This document shows positions 1 to 6,378 of a DNA stretch of 15,202 nucleotides, piece by piece. Each line of letters opens with the position of its first letter. Position 1 is the stretch's first letter. The stretch is taken from positions 21,159-36,360 of the forward strand of contig DDIC01000057.1 of assembly GCA_002338335.1 (NCBI GenBank). Reading direction: 5' to 3'. The stretch is from Bacteroidetes bacterium UBA1860. GTDB taxonomy: Bacteria > Bacteroidota > Rhodothermia > Balneolales > Balneolaceae. The position numbers and the translations under genes are program-made. The notes below the pieces were generated by a model. That model was not told the DNA's origin and did no database searches. It was given only the letters and a program-made list of their open reading frames with translations.

Positions 1-191
1 GGCCAACCCAACACGAATCCAGCAATGCCTGGAGGCGGCTCCTCCGCGACGTGTTCGAGGAGTTTCGCTTTCAATCCCTGTTGAGAATAGGTGCCTACGA
101 CAGATGGAATCATCTGCATCCGATCTGTCCAAGCTAGTCCGCAACGCTTCGCGCCAATATCGAGACCTAAGAGTCGCCCTTTATCCGTCAA
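1..191 (-). CDS. ruvX: RuvX/YqgF-family putative Holliday junction resolvase (pre-16S rRNA processing nuclease), N-terminal part
   Basis: Only the first ~63 residues are in the window; the gene runs off the left edge. The translation opens with a GRLLGLDIGAKRCGLAWTD block, matching the YqgF/RuvX N-terminal motif (G-[IL]-D-x-G-x-K-R-x-G-x-A-x-[ST]-D) with the catalytic Asp of the RNase H-like fold. It continues into a VLGWP stretch equivalent to the family's 'vvGlP' strand. YqgF proteins are small cytoplasmic nucleases tied to 16S rRNA 5'-end maturation and/or recombination. No ATG or GTG lies in frame between the upstream stop (225-227) and the motif. I chose TTG at 191; CTG at 200 and ATT at 197 are alternatives, and either would overlap or abut the stop of the HU-like gene just upstream. 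No clear ribosome-binding site is seen, and the tight spacing suggests translational coupling. Family call firm; start uncertain. Confidence 0.8.
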   Translation of the reverse strand, partial: MTDKGRLLGLDIGAKRCGLAWTDRMQMIPSVVGTYSQQGLKAKLLEHVAEEPPPGIAGFVLGW

Positions 192-196
192 TCCAA

Positions 197-502
197 TCAG
201 TCTAATGGCTGGCGCAAAAAGTCTTTAAGCTTTTTGCTCGGCTTAAAATGTGTTTTTCGATGACTTGGTACGTAGATAATCTCGTTCGTCTTTGGATTTC
301 TTGCTTTTGGCTTAGCCTTTGTTTCTTTGACTTCAAAAACCCCAAAATCTCTCAATTCAATCCTACATTCAGGGCTTGCCATCAGCATAGTACCTCGTAT
401 TGAATCAATCACAGCATCTACATACGGCTCTGCTTGATTCAAAGGCACCTGCATCGTCTCCGAGACCCTACGTACAAGGTCTTTTTTTGTATAAGTAATC
501 AT
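197..502 (-). CDS. HU/IHF-family nucleoid DNA-binding protein
   Basis: A 101-residue protein from the ATG at 502. It has the HU fold layout: N-terminal helices from MITYTKKDLVRRVSE, then the RDFGVFEV strand and an arm with ARNPKTNE, whose Asn-Pro corresponds to the DNA-intercalating tip of HU/IHF. A basic tail follows (HFKPSKKLKDFL). HU/IHF proteins bind and bend DNA in the nucleoid as dimers. Start choice is open: a TTG at 532 would add ten residues (MGKLINWDGV) and has the better ribosome-binding site (GGAG at 543-540, 7-nt spacer), whereas at the ATG the GGAG is only 2 nt away. Homology favours 502 because HU proteins normally begin M-x-K-x-x-L. It lies between rel (about 90 bp upstream) and ruvX (about 5 bp downstream) on the same strand. 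Which HU/IHF paralogue it is cannot be told. Confidence 0.88.
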   Translation of the reverse strand: MITYTKKDLVRRVSETMQVPLNQAEPYVDAVIDSIRGTMLMASPECRIELRDFGVFEVKETKAKPKARNPKTNEIIYVPSHRKTHFKPSKKLKDFLRQPLD

Positions 503-592
503 TACTCCATCCCAATTAATCAGTTTTCCCAAACTGTTTCTCCACTTTAAATATACAAAAGATGGGATACGACGCCAGTGATAAGTATACTA

Positions 593-2833
593 TTACTCAA
601 AGCGGTGTGCGGTTCGAATCCCTTCCACACGTTTGAGTTTCTCCATGATTTGGTCCAAATGGCTCAAATCAGCTACATAAAGTGTTACAATTCCCTCAAA
701 CATCCCGCTGTCACTACTCACATTAATACTCTTCATATTGGTTTTGAGAGATTTAGAAAGCACATCAGTGAGATCATTAATGAGACCCACTCGATCCTCA
801 CCCACGAGTTTAATGGCAGCCAAGAATTGCATGTCTGGCGTTCGAGCCCACGATGCTTCTAGGATTCTTTCGCCATCAGAATTCATCAAATGGATGGCGT
901 TTTTACACGATGTGCGGTGGATTTTGACATCCCCAGTACGACTAATAAATCCCATCACTTCATCTCCAGGAATGGGATTGCAACAGTGTGCAAAATGGTA
1001 CTTGACGTGGTTTAGACCTCCATCGATTAAAAGGGATTGCTCATTGATCCCTTTTTTGGCCTCTTGATTGAACTTTTGGCCCACCTCTTCAAGCGTTGGC
1101 GTTAAGATAGATTCAAGCTCTTTTTGCTCCTCCTCTTTTTCTAAACGCCCTTTACTTTTGAAGTCTTTGACCGCTCGATACAGCTTGCCGAGGTCGTACT
1201 TTTCTGCACCAATCTCATAAAACATCACTTGCAAGCTATCAAACCCCAGTTGATGGGAGACTTTCATGAGCTCTTGATCTGATAACTCAATATTACTTCT
1301 CTTCGCACGCTTCTCCCAAGCTTCACGACCTCGATCTGAGACTTCCCGCTGGCGCTGTCGTACAAATTGTCGAATCCGAGCCTTCGCTTTATGCGTCACA
1401 ACATCCTCAATCCAATCGGGATTCACATTAACCTTGGGGCCCGTGACAATATCTACTTGATCTCCAATTTTGAGCTTCTGACGCAATGGCACGAGCTTTC
1501 CATTCACCTTGGCCGACATGGCGCGCTCCCCTACTTCGGAATGGATCTCAAAGGCAAAGTCGATGCATGAAGCCCCCCTAGGAAGGGTTTTGAGATCACC
1601 CTCGGGGGTAAAGACATAAATTTCGTCCTGATAAAGATTGAGCTGGAAGTCTTTCACAAACTCCGTAGCCGCTTCGGGCCTTGGGGTATCCAGCACCTCG
1701 CGCACCCAGCTCACAAATTGTTCAAGCGTTTGTGATCCAGACTGCCCCCCTTCTTTGTACTTCCAATGGGCTGCAAGTCCACGTTCAGCGATCTCATCCA
1801 TTCGACGGGTGCGAATCTGAACTTCCACACGTTGCCCCGATTTGGTAATGACCGTCGTATGAAGAGATTGGTATCCATTGGCCTTGGGGACGGAAATAAA
1901 ATCACGAAATCGCTTCGGAATCGGTGTGTACCAATCCGTAATCATGGAATACACCCTCCAACAATCTTCTTTTGTGTGAGGGTCCTCCAGAATAATCCGA
2001 ATGGCAAAGAGATCATAAATCTCCTCAAAAGGCTTTTGCTGCCTCTGCATTTTGCGATAAATCGAGTAGATATGTTTCGGACGCCCTTTGATCTCAAAGG
2101 TTAATCCATGGTCACGAAGCTCGTCTTCGATAGGTTCCATGAACTCAGCAATGAAGGCCTCACGCGCGGCTTTCTTTTCGCGAAGCTTTCGAGCTACAAA
2201 ATTGTAGGAATTAGGATCGAGTAATTTGAAGCAGAGATCCTCAAATTCATTTTTGATTTGATATAGACCAAAACGATGAGCCAGAGGGGCATACAAATCA
2301 AGTGTTTCAGAAGCGATTTTCATCTGCTTCTCTCTTGGCAGGTATTGCAAGGTTCGGATATTGTGGAGCCTATCGGCAAACTTGATAAGCACCACACGAA
2401 TATCATCGGCCATAGAGAGAATCAACTTCATGAAGGTCTCGGCCTGCTTGGATTGCCTGTTTTTGAAAACCCCTTCAATTTTGGTGACACCATCAATCAG
2501 ATTGGCAACCGTTTCACCAAAGACATCTCGGACATCGACTAACGTCACGTCTGTATCTTCGACCGTATCATGAATAAGTGCAGCAACCACCGACTCCCCA
2601 TCTATGGAGAGTTCACTTGCCACGATCTTGGCAACTTCCAACGGATGAAGATAGTAGGGCTCACCTGAGGCCCTTGTAACGCCTTTATGAGATTGACATG
2701 CCAGCGCAAATGCATCTCGAATCATCGCGTCATCGACATGCTCCAAGTGGGTATGACACACCTTGAGAAGGTCGTCTAGATGACCCTTTTGCTCCTTGTC
2801 CAACTCAAAGATCGCGACATCTTGGCGTGTCAT
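593..2833 (-). CDS. rel: Bifunctional (p)ppGpp synthetase/hydrolase, RelA/SpoT family
   Basis: A 746-residue, full-length long RSH protein that makes and degrades the stringent-response alarmone (p)ppGpp in the cytoplasm. Domains in order: HD hydrolase (about 40-190) with H63, the H88-D89 pair in LIHDTVEDT and KFADRLHN (151-158), all intact, so hydrolysis is expected; synthetase (about 240-350) with GRPKHIYSIYRKM and KANGYQSLHTT; TGS domain (about 402-463, DEIYVFTPEGDLKTLPRGAS); helical linker; zinc-finger/conserved-Cys region with H616, C617, C618, H639 and C643; C-terminal ACT domain (about 667-743). Both catalytic domains look functional, which fits a single Rel-type enzyme. The ATG lies 9 bp after the stop of the upstream barrel-protein gene with no evident Shine-Dalgarno, so it is probably co-transcribed with it. 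The Rel versus SpoT name cannot be settled from one gene. Confidence 0.96.
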   Translation of the reverse strand: MTRQDVAIFELDKEQKGHLDDLLKVCHTHLEHVDDAMIRDAFALACQSHKGVTRASGEPYYLHPLEVAKIVASELSIDGESVVAALIHDTVEDTDVTLVDVRDVFGETVANLIDGVTKIEGVFKNRQSKQAETFMKLILSMADDIRVVLIKFADRLHNIRTLQYLPREKQMKIASETLDLYAPLAHRFGLYQIKNEFEDLCFKLLDPNSYNFVARKLREKKAAREAFIAEFMEPIEDELRDHGLTFEIKGRPKHIYSIYRKMQRQQKPFEEIYDLFAIRIILEDPHTKEDCWRVYSMITDWYTPIPKRFRDFISVPKANGYQSLHTTVITKSGQRVEVQIRTRRMDEIAERGLAAHWKYKEGGQSGSQTLEQFVSWVREVLDTPRPEAATEFVKDFQLNLYQDEIYVFTPEGDLKTLPRGASCIDFAFEIHSEVGERAMSAKVNGKLVPLRQKLKIGDQVDIVTGPKVNVNPDWIEDVVTHKAKARIRQFVRQRQREVSDRGREAWEKRAKRSNIELSDQELMKVSHQLGFDSLQVMFYEIGAEKYDLGKLYRAVKDFKSKGRLEKEEEQKELESILTPTLEEVGQKFNQEAKKGINEQSLLIDGGLNHVKYHFAHCCNPIPGDEVMGFISRTGDVKIHRTSCKNAIHLMNSDGERILEASWARTPDMQFLAAIKLVGEDRVGLINDLTDVLSKSLKTNMKSINVSSDSGMFEGIVTLYVADLSHLDQIMEKLKRVEGIRTAHRFE

Positions 2834-2842
2834 GAAGAGGGG

Positions 2843-3460
2843 TTAGAATTGAAGTTTCAGCCCTAGTGAGATACGACCATTTTGACTGTAATTGATCTCC
2901 TCTTCGGTCAAAAAGGTTGAAAAACGATATTCTACAAATGGCTTGAGTACAGGAATCGGTGAAATCTCGGTACCAATGAAGATGTTTCCATAAAAACCGT
3001 TATCAGAAAGGGATTCCTTAAAATTTGACGGAACGGATAGGGATGGGGGAATAGCATAATCTATTTTGTAAGACTCATTACCCAAACCCACACCAGCGTA
3101 AGGCTTGACGATCCCTAGGTTGACGCCCATCAACACAGCCAGCCCGAAATCATAGGAATCGACTTGAGACAAAAGTTGCTCCGTTTCGCTTAGTTCCAGT
3201 TGATCTAGCACGGCTTGGTCTCGAACAGAGATTTCATCAGCAAACACGCTAAGGTGCAATCTTGTCTTGAGAGAGATCATGGGAAAACGCTTCAAAAAAC
3301 CATTCTCAATCATCACCATATAGCCTGTTTTTGGCTCTTCATCGCGCAATTCATACCCTCCTCCAATGGCAAATTGAGCCTTGGATTGTGTAGGAAAGAA
3401 CAATCCCACTAGGATGAGGCATCCCAAGATGGGCCCAAGGGTTGATATTCGTCGATTCAT
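2843..3460 (-). CDS. Small outer-membrane beta-barrel protein
   Basis: A 205-residue protein with a clear Sec signal peptide: basic start (MNRR), hydrophobic core (ILGCLILVGLFF), and cleavage likely after SKA at about residue 28. The mature part alternates short strands and turns rich in Gly and aromatics (FAIGGGYELRDEE, PYAGVGLGNES, PFVEYRFSTFLTEEE). It ends in GRISLGLKLQF, with the terminal Phe expected of BAM-inserted outer-membrane barrels. The size suits an 8-stranded barrel of the OmpA/Opacity-like 'OMP_b-brl' group. No enzymatic motif is visible and the specific function is unknown. It is the first gene of the leftward run into rel. Its ATG is only 34 bp from the divergent cupin gene, so the two promoters overlap. 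Confidence 0.75.
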   Translation of the reverse strand: MNRRISTLGPILGCLILVGLFFPTQSKAQFAIGGGYELRDEEPKTGYMVMIENGFLKRFPMISLKTRLHLSVFADEISVRDQAVLDQLELSETEQLLSQVDSYDFGLAVLMGVNLGIVKPYAGVGLGNESYKIDYAIPPSLSVPSNFKESLSDNGFYGNIFIGTEISPIPVLKPFVEYRFSTFLTEEEINYSQNGRISLGLKLQF

Positions 3461-3471
3461 GGTGGTATACT
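3442..3471 (+). promoter_or_regulatory. Putative rightward promoter for the cupin gene
   Basis: TTGATA (3442-3447), an 18-bp spacer and TATACT (3466-3471) form a good sigma70-like promoter. The start would be near 3478, about 17 nt before the cupin ATG. The -35 lies inside the 5' end of the divergent barrel-protein gene. The -10 overlaps the opposing -10 at GTATAC. Confidence 0.45.
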
Positions 3472-3492
3472 TTATGATTACTAGTTGTTGAA
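3464..3492 (-). promoter_or_regulatory. Putative leftward promoter for the barrel-protein/rel run
   Basis: On the minus strand TTCAAC (3492-3487) and TATACC (3469-3464) are separated by 17 bp. The -10 is good (5/6) and the -35 is weak (3/6). Transcription would start about at the ATG (3460), giving a leaderless or nearly leaderless mRNA. The -10 shares the palindrome GTATAC with the opposing cupin promoter. Inferred by eye only. Confidence 0.35.
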
Positions 3493-3494
3493 AA

Positions 3495-4073
3495 ATGGCT
3501 AAAAAGTCAGCAAAAGAAAAGATGACACATCAAACTAGCCCAGCGAAGGTACCATTATTTGAGTCCTCGGAGATGGCAAGTCGTTCAAAAACAGAGATGT
3601 TTGAGGTATTGGTCGCTCGAGTGACCGATCTTGGCTTTACGTTGATTGGAGAAGATCGACGCCGTCCATGGGGAGGTTTTTTGCTGGTAGATGAATCACA
3701 AGCGAGTTTCTTCGCAAAGAGCTGGTTCCCCGAATTGGACACTCATTACTTGGAAGGGTATGCAAAACTAAGCCCAAAGTTCCTATTGGTTGAGCCGCAT
3801 GCAATGTTATCGTGGCAATATCACCTTCGTCGGTCGGAGATTTGGAGGCTTATTGCAGGTGAAGCCTCGTTGGTTCGGAGTCATACCGACACCATGAATC
3901 CACCATGCAGCTTGGAACTCGGTGAAGTGGTCGAATTAGCGTGTGGAGAGCGTCACCGCCTTGTCGGTGCTTCGAAATGGGGCATCGTCGCAGAGATTTG
4001 GAAGCATGAGGAGGCGCAACACCCAAGTGACGAAGATGACATTATCCGTGTTGAAGATGCCTATGGAAGGTAG
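3495..4073 (+). CDS. Stand-alone cupin protein, mannose-6-phosphate isomerase type II C-terminal-like
   Basis: A 192-residue soluble protein with a Lys/Ser-rich N-terminal extension (about 30 residues) ahead of one cupin domain. RPWGGFLLVDE (57-67) and KLSPKFLLVEPHAMLSWQYHLRRSEIWRLIAG (91-122) match the single-domain type II phosphomannose isomerase cupin, whose hallmark is Q-x-H-x-x-R-x-E-x-W. Likely metal ligands are Q108, H110 and E115, plus H154 in the GERHRL stretch. In bifunctional ManC/AlgA enzymes this domain follows a nucleotidyltransferase, which is absent here. The acidic tail ends in DDIIRVEDAYGR, as in those proteins (typically 'EDDIVRxEDxYGR'). The role is probably sugar-phosphate isomerisation or binding in nucleotide-sugar supply, but substrate and activity are inference. 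The gene faces the GntR gene tail to tail with a 9-bp gap and has no evident Shine-Dalgarno. Confidence 0.8.
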   Translation: MAKKSAKEKMTHQTSPAKVPLFESSEMASRSKTEMFEVLVARVTDLGFTLIGEDRRRPWGGFLLVDESQASFFAKSWFPELDTHYLEGYAKLSPKFLLVEPHAMLSWQYHLRRSEIWRLIAGEASLVRSHTDTMNPPCSLELGEVVELACGERHRLVGASKWGIVAEIWKHEEAQHPSDEDDIIRVEDAYGR

Positions 4074-4082
4074 GCTATGAGA

Positions 4083-4922
4083 TTATCTTTTGTGAAACAC
4101 TGGGACAATCTCACGAATGGGCGTTTCGTCAAAGGGTTGAGGAGTCGCCTGGCCGTTATGCTCTACTCTATCTAGCCTCATTTCATAGGCAAACGCATCG
4201 CTTTTGTAATATCGCCGTTGATAGAATATGGGTTTGTCACCCACGGTGTAGGCAATCCGGTGCAAGAGAAGCAAAGCATCCCCCTCTATTGTATCTAGAT
4301 AATGCGCGAGGTCTTTTGTCGCTGTCGTGGCAGTGATTTGGTAACAACCACGCATTACAGGAATCTCGTAGTCATTTTCAAGTATCGAAAAAATGGTGCG
4401 GTTGCCTAGATCTACCGATTCAATGAGTTGGCCATAGGCAAATGGAAGCCAGGTTTGATCCATCGCTAGAGGCGTATCATCTCCAAGTCGTTGACGATCC
4501 AATTGGAAGACCTTTTGCCCTTCTGTCAGTCCGAGCTGCTCCGCAACTGAAGCACTTGCATCCACCACACCCATGGATAAAACGACTGACTTTGCTTCCA
4601 TCCCAGCACGATGCATATCCTCCATCAAATCGGTCAATCGTACCAGGGGTTGACGCGTTTTGCCCTTCCCTACAAATGAACCCAAACCTTGGCATCTGTA
4701 AATCAAACGGTTGGATTCCAGTGTTTGTAAAGCTCGCCTAACCGTCACTCGACTCACATTAAACATCTCACTCAGTTGAAATTCGGACGGCAATTTTTGA
4801 TCTGATTCGTAGACACCTTCATCAATCTTGGTTTCGATCCAATGGCTGATTTGTTCATGAAGGGGTAGACCAGGTTTGAGCGCAGAAAGATTGATGGTAG
4901 CGCTTTCTTTTTTAGAATTCAT
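4083..4922 (-). CDS. GntR-family transcriptional regulator with UTRA ligand-binding domain (HutC/FarR type)
   Basis: From the ATG at 4922 the protein has 279 residues; a TTG at 4934 would add four, and neither start has a visible Shine-Dalgarno. The N-terminal winged helix-turn-helix (about 20-86) has the GntR signature: PLHEQISHWIETKIDEGVYE, KLPSEFQLSEMFNVSRVTVRRAL, then a wing with CQGLGSFVG. The rest (about 95-260) is a UTRA domain, seen in QLGLTEGQKVFQLDRQRL, DDTPLAMDQTWLPF and KPIFYQRRYYKSD. UTRA regulators sense small metabolites such as sugar phosphates, histidine-pathway intermediates or fatty acids and usually repress a neighbouring operon. The gene is divergent from the sulfur module and its promoter overlaps a palindrome, so autoregulation and control of that module are plausible. 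The cupin gene is the other candidate target. The ligand cannot be predicted. Confidence 0.92.
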   Translation of the reverse strand: MNSKKESATINLSALKPGLPLHEQISHWIETKIDEGVYESDQKLPSEFQLSEMFNVSRVTVRRALQTLESNRLIYRCQGLGSFVGKGKTRQPLVRLTDLMEDMHRAGMEAKSVVLSMGVVDASASVAEQLGLTEGQKVFQLDRQRLGDDTPLAMDQTWLPFAYGQLIESVDLGNRTIFSILENDYEIPVMRGCYQITATTATKDLAHYLDTIEGDALLLLHRIAYTVGDKPIFYQRRYYKSDAFAYEMRLDRVEHNGQATPQPFDETPIREIVPVFHKR

Positions 4923-4991
4923 GGATTCTGGCAAATTAGAAGGGTTTCTCGTGGCTTGACCTGTAGCAAAAAAAGATTAGTTTATGAGTAG

Positions 4992-5020
4992 AGTATAATG
5001 TCAAAGACATGTAAACACAA
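4992..5020 (-). promoter_or_regulatory. Putative gntR promoter
   Basis: On the minus strand TTGTGT (5020-5015) and TATACT (4997-4992) are spaced by exactly 17 bp, a good sigma70-like pair. The start would fall about 60-65 nt before the gntR ATG. The -35 is inside the palindrome AACACAAGTGTT, and the spacer is filled by an ATGTC/GACAT repeat. This is a layout expected for autorepression. Confidence 0.5.
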
Positions 5021-5036
5021 GTGTTAAAATAATGTC
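4998..5036. repeat. Operator-like repeat cluster in the gntR promoter
   Basis: Three elements are nested here. ATGTCAAAGACAT (4998-5010) is a perfect 5-bp inverted repeat with a 3-nt spacer. AACACAAGTGTT (5014-5025) has perfect 5-bp arms and an AA centre. A further ATGTC lies at 5032-5036. The cluster covers the spacer and -35 of the gntR promoter. The sequence is direct; the operator role is inference. Confidence 0.5.
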
Positions 5037-5070
5037 GGGAATGGATTATCAAGAATTAGCCATCATTCCC
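5037..5070. repeat. Inverted repeat GGGAATG / CATTCCC
   Basis: GGGAATG (5037-5043) and CATTCCC (5064-5070) form perfect 7-bp arms around a 20-nt spacer, and a related GGGAATCC occurs at 5118-5125. No U-run follows on either strand, so it is not a standard terminator. A regulator-binding pair or an RNA hairpin are both possible. Confidence 0.35.
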
Positions 5071-5189
5071 ATTCAACCAGGCTCGAGAACGCTCTGTATT
5101 GGAATTTGATGATTAAAGGGAATCCATAAACATATTGGTATACAGGTAGGTTAGGTTCTAAGCAACACGCTTGGAGCTTGGCTTGGTGT

Positions 5190-5207
5190 TACTTGTATTA
5201 ACAAGTA
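5190..5207. promoter_or_regulatory. Palindromic operator candidate upstream of the sulfur module promoter
   Basis: TACTTGTATTAACAAGTA has perfect 7-bp arms around a 4-nt centre and ends exactly where the -35 box (5208) begins. It contains ACAAGTATT when read into the next bases, nearly identical to ACAAGTGTT at 5017-5025 in the gntR promoter. The position suits either an activator or a repressor. Regulator identity is inferred from the shared core, with the GntR protein the first candidate. Confidence 0.5.
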
Positions 5208-5236
5208 TTGTCATTATAAAATGAGAGTCTTATACT
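5208..5236 (+). promoter_or_regulatory. Sigma70-like promoter of the sulfur module
   Basis: TTGTCA (5208-5213), a 17-bp spacer and TATACT (5231-5236) make one of the best promoter matches in the window. Transcription would start near 5243, leaving a leader of about 48 nt before the PmpA-like ATG. Confidence 0.6.
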
Positions 5237-5290
5237 ATCTCTCGACATGCAAACTTCATTCAAAATGAAAAGACAAATCAACGCTACTTC

Positions 5291-5851
5291 ATGGATATTT
5301 TAACACAACCGTGGCCCTGGTACATTGCCGGGCCTATCATTGGTTTAATGGTTCCCATTATGCTTCTGATCTCAGGGAGACAGTTTGGCTTCTCAGAGAA
5401 TCTTCGTCACATATGTGCGTCTTGTAACGTCGCTAATGTGGACTTTTTCAATTATGATTGGAAGGCCAAAGGGGCTTGGAATTTGATGTTCTCTGTGGGT
5501 GTCATACTCGGTGGATTCATCGGTGGAGTACTATTTGCAAACCCAAATGCGGTAGAGTTGTCTGCTGGGGCCATTGAAAAACTTCAAGGGTATGGACTTA
5601 CCAACTTCGATGGATTTGTCCCCGTTGAGCTCTTTACGTGGGGAGCCCTGCAGAGCAATCCAAGCTTGTGGGCTGTCTTGGGAGTCGGTGGATTTTTGGT
5701 TGGCTTCGGGACACGCTATGCTGGGGGGTGCACCTCAGGACATGCCATCTCAGGGCTTTCGAACCTACAGCTCGCATCACTTATCGCAGTCATCGGCTTT
5801 TTTATAGGGGGTCTATTGATGACGTACCTGATTCTTCCCAATATCATTTAA
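5291..5851 (+). CDS. YeeE/YedE-family sulfur transporter subunit, PmpA-like
   Basis: A 186-residue inner-membrane protein with about four to five hydrophobic segments (about 10-30, 63-83, 125-142, 158-183). It shows the half-size YeeE/YedE (sulf_transp) pattern: GFSENLRHICASC (33-45) and GFLVGFGTRYAGGCTSGHAISGLSNL (134-159). Cys42, Cys45 and Cys147 are the likely sulfur-handling residues; in full-length YeeE, conserved Cys residues relay thiosulfate. In bacteria with BigR-type sulfide-response operons, pairs of such half-size proteins sit beside a persulfide dioxygenase, and PmpA/PmpB is the name used there. The substrate (thiosulfate, sulfide or another sulfur anion) and direction of transport are not determined by sequence. 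It is the first gene of a rightward operon, and PmpB follows 15 bp after its stop. No Shine-Dalgarno is evident; a 12-codon ORF overlaps its start. Confidence 0.88.
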   Translation: MDILTQPWPWYIAGPIIGLMVPIMLLISGRQFGFSENLRHICASCNVANVDFFNYDWKAKGAWNLMFSVGVILGGFIGGVLFANPNAVELSAGAIEKLQGYGLTNFDGFVPVELFTWGALQSNPSLWAVLGVGGFLVGFGTRYAGGCTSGHAISGLSNLQLASLIAVIGFFIGGLLMTYLILPNII

Positions 5852-5866
5852 TTCGAGGACTAACAC

Positions 5867-6292
5867 ATGAGAGCAAAAGATCTTATCACCTTTTTTATCC
5901 TTGGAATCTTCTTTGGCTTCATCTTAATGAAATCAGAAGTTATTTCATGGTTCCGCATCCAAGAGATGTTCTTTTTTGACAGCTTCCACATGTATGGCGT
6001 GATTGGTTCTGCTATTGTAGTCGGTGCCTTGGGTATCCTTTGGATTAAAAAGAGTAACGTAAAAGACTCCGATGGCAACCCCATCACGATTCCACCCAAA
6101 GATCCATCGCAAGTGACACGATATATCGTGGGTGGATCCATCTTTGGATTAGGATGGTCTTTAATCGGGGCCTGTCCTGCACCCATGTTTACGTTGGTTG
6201 GAGCGGGAGCTACTGTGTTTGTGGTGCCGATACTCACGGCCATCTTGGGAACGTATGTCTATGGAATGGTGCGTCATCAGATTCCCCATTGA
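5867..6292 (+). CDS. PmpB-like half-size YeeE/YedE family membrane protein (DUF6691-like)
   Basis: A 141-residue inner-membrane protein with about four hydrophobic segments (about 6-22, 43-61, 86-112, 114-134). The family-specific stretch is GGSIFGLGWSLIGACPAPMF (89-108), where Cys103 is the single conserved Cys and matches the second Cys-bearing repeat of full YeeE proteins. It should pair with the PmpA-like protein to build one pseudo-symmetric transporter. A clear GAGGA Shine-Dalgarno (5855-5859, 7-nt spacer) supports the ATG. The soluble loop between segments two and three (about 62-84) is polar and short. An 86-bp gap leads to the dioxygenase gene on the same strand, with no terminator seen, so the three genes are probably one transcript. 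Transported species unknown. Confidence 0.85.
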   Translation: MRAKDLITFFILGIFFGFILMKSEVISWFRIQEMFFFDSFHMYGVIGSAIVVGALGILWIKKSNVKDSDGNPITIPPKDPSQVTRYIVGGSIFGLGWSLIGACPAPMFTLVGAGATVFVVPILTAILGTYVYGMVRHQIPH

Positions 6293-6378
6293 TAAAGAGC
6301 ATTTCTCAACAGCTTCTAAATAGTTAACAATCAAGCAATCATTAAATCATCAAGTAGTAAAAAAAACAGGAGTTCATT

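Larger units (their letters stand above)
4923..5290. promoter_or_regulatory. Divergent regulatory gap between gntR and the sulfur module
   Basis: These 368 bp hold no convincing gene on either strand. They contain one promoter per direction, two short palindromes next to those promoters, an ATGTC/GACAT half-site cluster and a GGGAATG...CATTCCC inverted repeat, each listed separately. About 170 bp in the middle (roughly 5040-5190) is longer than a simple operator needs, so further control elements or a small RNA are possible, but I see no clear terminator or riboswitch fold. Confidence 0.6.

Noticed and set aside
578..2573. Several open frames of 60-112 codons on the plus strand inside rel
   Set aside because: They are antisense to a full-length, motif-complete rel gene, show no family resemblance and have no ribosome-binding sites; they are by-products of its codon use.
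4994..4999. TATAAT on the plus strand as a rightward promoter
   Set aside because: No acceptable -35 lies 16-18 bp upstream and no gene starts for almost 300 bp. The same bases serve better as the leftward -10 TATACT.
5037..5125. GGGAAT repeats as a possible CRISPR array
   Set aside because: Arms are only 7 bp, irregularly spaced and inverted rather than direct, and there are no cas genes.
5860..6243. 127-codon minus-strand frame opposite the PmpB-like gene
   Set aside because: The plus-strand gene has a Shine-Dalgarno, membrane segments and the family Cys motif; the minus frame has none and looks like its shadow.
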